NCBI GenBank assembly: GCA_000016765.1
Contig: CP000699.1
Coordinates: 1,674,001 to 1,738,000, forward strand
Origin: Rhizorhabdus wittichii RW1
GTDB lineage: Bacteria > Pseudomonadota > Alphaproteobacteria > Sphingomonadales > Sphingomonadaceae
Reading direction: 5' to 3'
Length of the DNA: 64,000 nucleotides
Part shown: positions 59,892 through 64,000 of the stretch, one piece after another
How positions within the stretch are numbered: position 1 is the stretch's first letter
Layout: every line of letters begins with the position of its first letter
Program-made: the position numbers and the translations under genes
Notes under the pieces: model-generated
What the model was told of the DNA's origin: nothing
The model's database searches: none
What the model saw: the letters and a program-made list of their open reading frames with translations, nothing else

Positions 59892-60935
59892 TCAGGCCGA
59901 AACGTCGGCCTTGAGCATCTTGTCGTGCCGGCGAGCAAAGCGGGAAGCGCCGAGATCGATGTCGAACAGGGCCGGCCTGGACGTATCGACAGCCGGGTCC
60001 TGGATCAGCCGCTGTTGGGCCTCCATCATCGGGCCATCCTGTTCGGCAAACGCCATCTTGCGGACCCGCGACAATTGATCGCGGATTTCCGCATCCCTTT
60101 CCGGGTCGTGCGCGATCGGGTTCATGCGCACGGCGCAGAACTGATACAGCGTGGTCGCGTCATCGATGGGCGTCAGGATATGGGCCCCGCGCATGCCCGT
60201 GCCATGCGGCCCGCGCCCCGTATGAGGCTCGGCGATGCCAACCGTGTTGAGCAGGTTCGAAACGCCCATCAGCCGAATGTCCGCCCAGTGGTCGACGCGG
60301 CTGCCATCCCCCTTGTACAGCAGGTCAAGCAAAAGCGGTGCCGGGATGTCGCGCATATAGCGCCGCACGGTCAAGTCGCCGTCCTGCTCCTCGACCTCGG
60401 ATTCCGCCTTCAGAGCTTCGTCATTGCCCAGAATGCCGTCGTGCAGGATGCTCGCATGGCTGAGGTCGAGCAGGTTTTCGACCACGATCCGGTAGTTGGA
60501 GCGTATCTCCAGATGATCCCGCGCGGAGATGTGCTGCGGATCCGCGGAATCGAGGAAGGAATAATCGGGGATGAGCGACGGATCTGCGTCCCGCTCGCCC
60601 ATCCAGATCCAGACCATGCCATGACGTTCGGCGACCTGATGGCTCTCGACCTTCGCGGCCGGCGGGATGCGGCCGGCATTGTGGGGATTGCGCACGCAGG
60701 CGCCCGTCCGATCGAATTCGAGGCCATGATAACCGCATCTTATCGCCCGGCCATCGACGACCTTGCCGAGGTGCAGCGGTACGAACCGGTGCGGACAAAC
60801 GTCTGCCAGCGCCGCGACTCCGTCATCGGTCCTGAAAAGGACGATCGGCTTGCCGAGCAGTCGCCTCGCCACGGGCGCGTCGCCCAAATCCTGCGACCAG
60901 ATCGCCCCGTACCACTGATTCACGATGAACGTCAT
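59892..60935 (-). CDS. VanA-type Rieske oxygenase
   Basis: A 347-residue Rieske oxygenase. The cluster motif is CPHRFVPL...CGYHGL and the iron site ENLLDLSHASILH is complete. MTFIVNQWYGAIWSQDL is a typical start, with GAGGGA before the ATG at 60935. It is convergent with fahA and divergent from a MarR gene, which may repress it. It may feed the homogentisate pathway, or simply share the locus. Confidence 0.9.
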   Translation of the reverse strand: MTFIVNQWYGAIWSQDLGDAPVARRLLGKPIVLFRTDDGVAALADVCPHRFVPLHLGKVVDGRAIRCGYHGLEFDRTGACVRNPHNAGRIPPAAKVESHQVAERHGMVWIWMGERDADPSLIPDYSFLDSADPQHISARDHLEIRSNYRIVVENLLDLSHASILHDGILGNDEALKAESEVEEQDGDLTVRRYMRDIPAPLLLDLLYKGDGSRVDHWADIRLMGVSNLLNTVGIAEPHTGRGPHGTGMRGAHILTPIDDATTLYQFCAVRMNPIAHDPERDAEIRDQLSRVRKMAFAEQDGPMMEAQQRLIQDPAVDTSRPALFDIDLGASRFARRHDKMLKADVSA

Positions 60936-61162
60936 GGAATCCCTCGAAGCTTCCAACAGCGGATAGTCAGGCCTGCCCGCGATGCTGGAGGCTTCGCGCG
61001 ATCAGGCCGGTCATATCTTCGGCGAAATTATGAAACGTTCCGTTCCGTTTGTCCAGCAGGTTCGTGTCCTGGCGGCCCACTTGTAATCGTATCGCGCAGG
61101 CGCGATTCTATGGGCATATTCGAGCTTCGGGACTTTTACGCGCCTAGGGCCTCTGTACGGAA

Positions 61163-61654
61163 ATGAAGACCCATCCCATGCAACCTGCTGACAAACCTCC
61201 TATTTTTTCGATGTCGATCGCCGGGACGCTGCTGGCCGCACGCGAAGCGGTGATGGCGGATCTGCGCCCTCACCTGAAGAAGAACGACTTCACCGAGGCG
61301 CAGTGGCGCGTGCTCAGGGCGGTGGCCGAAGGAAATTGCAACGACCAGCGGTCGGTAGCCCGGGCCGCGCTGCTTCATCCACCAAGCGTCACTCGGATCC
61401 TGAAGGAACTTGCCCAACGAGGGCTGGTCGAACGGGGCGCCAACGAGACCGACGGCCGCCGACAGATCATCGTCGCGACGGCGCGCGCGCGCGAGATCCT
61501 GGATGAGGCGACCGAGACCAACCGGGAGATCGTGCGGCGCTACCGGGCGACCTTCGGCGCGGAGCGCTTCGACCGGATGGTGAGCGAATTGCGCGATTTC
61601 ACTGCCACCGTGCGCAGCCTCGGCGCCGACCGGCAGGACGACGATATCGCCTGA
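61163..61654 (+). CDS. MarR family transcriptional regulator
   Basis: A 163-residue MarR regulator. The winged helix-turn-helix reads FTEAQWRVLRAVAEGNCNDQRSVARAALLHPPSVTRILKELAQRGLVERGANETDGRRQI, with the conserved DxRxxxI wing as DGRRQIIV. The size and N-terminal region recall HpaR/HpcR-type repressors of aromatic catabolism. It is divergent from the Rieske gene at 59892 and precedes a FAD monooxygenase gene, so either could be its target. Confidence 0.92.
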   Translation: MKTHPMQPADKPPIFSMSIAGTLLAAREAVMADLRPHLKKNDFTEAQWRVLRAVAEGNCNDQRSVARAALLHPPSVTRILKELAQRGLVERGANETDGRRQIIVATARAREILDEATETNREIVRRYRATFGAERFDRMVSELRDFTATVRSLGADRQDDDIA

Positions 61655-61789
61655 CCGGACGCGCGCAGGCGCCTTACCTGCCCCAGAAACCCCTCCCCGC
61701 TGCGAAATGGGTTGACGCCTCGAACTATCCCTGCTGATCATAACGATACGGTACGTCGCAGAATCACTGCGCAACGACGGGAGACGGAC

Positions 61790-62923
61790 GTGGAAGGGCG
61801 GGCCAAGCAGGTTGTTATAGTCGGTGGTGGCATCAGCGGGATGACGCTGGCAGTGGCGCTGCGCCGTCAGGGCGTGGCGGCGCATGTCGTCGAAAAGGCG
61901 CGGCCTGAGGATCAGCTGGGGACAGGCATCAACCTCCAGAACAACGCACTGAGGGCGCTGAAGCAGGTCGGTCTCCTCGACGATTGTCTCGCGGCGGGCT
62001 TTCCATGGAACAGCGTCGTGACGCGGGACCATAAGGGCCATGTGCTCGACGAACGCACGCTGCCATGGACGCTCGAGCCGGGGATTCCCGGCGCGCTCGG
62101 CATCATGCGGACAACCTTCGCGAAGATCCTCGCGGATCATGCGGAGCGCGAGGGCGTCGACATCAGCTACGGGACGACGGTCGACAAGGTCGACCAGCAT
62201 GCCGACGGCGTCGATGTCCAGCTCTCGAGCGGGGAAAGCCTGCGCGCCGACGTGCTGGTCGCCGCGGACGGCGTTTATTCGCCTCTCCGGAACCTGGTCT
62301 TCGGGACCGAGCACCGGCCCTTCTATGCGGGCCAGGGCGTCTGGCGGTACACGGTGCCGCGGCCCGAGACGCTGGATGGCTTCACGATGTTTCGGGGGCC
62401 CACCGGAGGGGCTGTCGGCTGCCTACCTCTCGCGCCCGACACCGCTTATTTCTTCCTGCTGGAAAGCTCCGTCTCGCCGATCCGTTTCGAGGAAGCGGAG
62501 CTTGCCAGCGCACTCGCCGAGCGTTTGGCGCCATTCGAAGCGCCCGAACTGCGTGACGCCGTCGCCAAGATCGACGAAGGTCGCCACATCAGCTTTCGTC
62601 GCTTCGACATCCTGCTGATGCCGCAGCCCTGGCATCGCGGACGCGTCGTCCTGCTGGGGGATGCCGCCCATTCGGTGACGCCGCAGCTCACGTCCGGCGG
62701 CGGCATGGCGATCGAAGGCGCAGCCGTCCTGGCCGAAGAGCTTGGCCGGCACGAGGCAGTCGCGGCCCTGAGTGCCTATGGCAAACGCCGGGCCGAACGG
62801 GTGCGCACCATCTACGACAATTCGCTTCGGATCTGCGAGCTGGAAAAGGACCCGACGAGTGATGGCAGCGAGAGCGTCAAGCTCTTCGTCGAAAGCTTCA
62901 AGCTGCTCGACGGCCCTTACTGA
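61790..62923 (+). CDS. FAD-dependent aromatic monooxygenase
   Basis: A 377-residue class A flavoprotein monooxygenase. The Rossmann motif VVIVGGGISGMTLAVALRRQG, the DG-type block LVAADGVYSPLR and the FAD-ribityl motif VVLLGDAAHSVTPQLTSGGGMAIEGA are all present. This group includes salicylate, 3-hydroxybenzoate and 6-hydroxynicotinate hydroxylases; the exact substrate cannot be read from sequence. The GTG at 61790, with GGGAGA upstream, fits the fold; an earlier TTG would add an implausible leader. A MFS gene follows after about 48 bp. Confidence 0.88.
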   Translation: MEGRAKQVVIVGGGISGMTLAVALRRQGVAAHVVEKARPEDQLGTGINLQNNALRALKQVGLLDDCLAAGFPWNSVVTRDHKGHVLDERTLPWTLEPGIPGALGIMRTTFAKILADHAEREGVDISYGTTVDKVDQHADGVDVQLSSGESLRADVLVAADGVYSPLRNLVFGTEHRPFYAGQGVWRYTVPRPETLDGFTMFRGPTGGAVGCLPLAPDTAYFFLLESSVSPIRFEEAELASALAERLAPFEAPELRDAVAKIDEGRHISFRRFDILLMPQPWHRGRVVLLGDAAHSVTPQLTSGGGMAIEGAAVLAEELGRHEAVAALSAYGKRRAERVRTIYDNSLRICELEKDPTSDGSESVKLFVESFKLLDGPY

Positions 62924-62971
62924 ACGAACGCGCACAAAGACCGGCAAATTATCAGAAAAGCGGGGCAGGGA

Positions 62972-64000
62972 ATGAAAGCCGAGGCACTTCCAGGTCAAAA
63001 TGACAGGGCCGGGCTCTATCCCTGGTATGTCCTCGGCGTCCTTCTGCTCGTCGGCATGGCTTCCTACCTCGATCGCTACATCGTCGCGCTGCTGATCGAG
63101 CCCATCAAGACCGACCTGGCCTTGTCGGACACGAAGGTCAGCCTGCTCCAGGGAACCGCGTTCGCGATCTTCTTCGTGGCGTTCGGCCTGCCCTGCGGCG
63201 CGTTGGTCGATCGGACCAATCGCCGGACCATGCTTGCGCTGGGGATCGCGATCTGGAGCGTCATGACCGCGGCCGGTGGTTTCGCGCAGACCTATTGGGA
63301 GTTATTCGCCTCGCGCGCCGGCGTCGGGATTGGCGAGGCTTGCCTCGCCCCTGCCGCCTTCTCGCTCATCGCCGACTATTTTCCGCCATCCCGCCGCGGT
63401 CGGGCGATGAGCATCTACAATATGGCCAATTATCTCGGCGGCGGCGCATCACTGTTGATCGGCGGGCTGGTGCTCGGCTTGCTCGAGCATTCGAGCGCCA
63501 ACCTGTTGCCGATGCTTGGCGAACTCCCAAGCTGGAAGGCGACCTTCATCATCGTCGGCGCGCCGGGCCTGCTGCTCGCGGCGCTGATGTTCACCATCCG
63601 CGAGCCCCGGCGGAGAGAAGGCGTCAGCGCAGCCGCCGGAACCGGAAGTGCGGAAGGCTTTGTCCGTCATATGCGCCACGCGCCGGGGGTCTACGGCGCC
63701 GTCCACTTCGTCTCGGCGATGACCGCGTTCGTTGGATTCGGCGTGGCCTCCTGGGTGGCCACCTACTTTGTGAGGACGTTCGGGCTGAAGCCGTCGGAGG
63801 CCGGGCTTCTGGTCGGCCCGGTCAGCGCCATGAGCGGTGTGATCGGGTGTATATTGAGCGGCATGACCAGCGACTGGCTGGTGAGGCGCGGCGTCAGGGG
63901 CGGCCGCTTCCTTCTGCCGCTCATCTGGTGGCCGGCCGCGCTGATCGGGCTGAGCGTGATCGTCCTGTCGTCGAGCCAGTCGCTGGCGCTGACCGGCGTA
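62972..64000 (+). CDS. MFS transporter, cut by the window end
   Basis: A major facilitator, with at least 343 codons present and no stop before the window ends. The first helix is YPWYVLGVLLLVGMASYLDRYIVALL, and the loop motif GALVDRTNRRTMLALG matches the family signature. Several more helices follow, including FASRAGVGIGEACLAPAAFSLIADYF. The pattern is of the spinster/ACS-type transporters that carry organic anions. AGGGA lies just before the ATG at 62972. It probably imports the substrate of the FAD monooxygenase upstream. Confidence 0.88.
   Translation, partial: MKAEALPGQNDRAGLYPWYVLGVLLLVGMASYLDRYIVALLIEPIKTDLALSDTKVSLLQGTAFAIFFVAFGLPCGALVDRTNRRTMLALGIAIWSVMTAAGGFAQTYWELFASRAGVGIGEACLAPAAFSLIADYFPPSRRGRAMSIYNMANYLGGGASLLIGGLVLGLLEHSSANLLPMLGELPSWKATFIIVGAPGLLLAALMFTIREPRRREGVSAAAGTGSAEGFVRHMRHAPGVYGAVHFVSAMTAFVGFGVASWVATYFVRTFGLKPSEAGLLVGPVSAMSGVIGCILSGMTSDWLVRRGVRGGRFLLPLIWWPAALIGLSVIVLSSSQSLALTGV

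Noticed and set aside
1-64000. CRISPR array or ribosomal RNA genes
   Set aside because: No regularly spaced short repeats and no rRNA-like sequence were seen anywhere in the window.

Overview
The window looks like a chromosomal segment of an alphaproteobacterium of the order Sphingomonadales. The grounds are high GC, TonB receptors whose plug begins with 'VTAQRR', the DUF3489-DUF2924-large serine recombinase module, and a dense set of VanA-type Rieske oxygenases. The exact species cannot be fixed from sequence reading alone.

Region 1 (1-16.1 kb) is conserved housekeeping: a CoxE-like VWA protein, anmK, tyrS, a DUF885 protein, a PilZ protein, recG, sdhE, mfd, an EAL phosphodiesterase, moaA, nadK and tRNA-Asn(GTT). 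Several intergenic palindromic repeats lie here, and one such element sits in frame inside mfd.

Region 2 (16.1-20 kb), directly after the tRNA, is a small mobile-type island. It holds a serine recombinase with DUF2924 and DUF3489 partners, and a small gene broken by a 49-bp tandem duplication.

Region 3 (20-32.1 kb) is a forward catabolic operon. It starts with a membrane protein, a thiamine-diphosphate enzyme carrying a twin-arginine export signal and a periplasmic cytochrome c. It continues with an alpha/beta hydrolase, a thiolase, an acyl-CoA ligase and a two-subunit Rieske dioxygenase. An AraC regulator and a TonB receptor follow.

Region 4 (33-54 kb) is an accessory aromatic-catabolism region. 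It has a LysR regulator, an HsaA-like flavin monooxygenase, an FAH-family hydrolase, a VOC-type extradiol dioxygenase, a TonB receptor, an AraC regulator, six single-component VanA-type Rieske oxygenases, an aldehyde dehydrogenase, an EthD protein, a second FAH hydrolase, a substrate-binding-like protein and TetR regulators. Region 5 (54-64 kb) has an MFS/cupin/SnoaL operon, homogentisate dioxygenase plus fumarylacetoacetase, a seventh VanA-type Rieske oxygenase, a MarR regulator, a FAD monooxygenase and an MFS transporter cut by the window end.

The likely overall job of regions 3-5 is uptake of aromatic compounds by TonB and MFS transporters, their demethylation or hydroxylation by Rieske and flavin oxygenases, ring cleavage (extradiol and homogentisate routes) and hydrolysis to central metabolites. 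No ferredoxin or ferredoxin reductase gene is visible for any of the eight Rieske systems. Shared promoter and operator sequences link several of the transcription units, including a near-identical promoter/operator in front of two paralogous Rieske genes.
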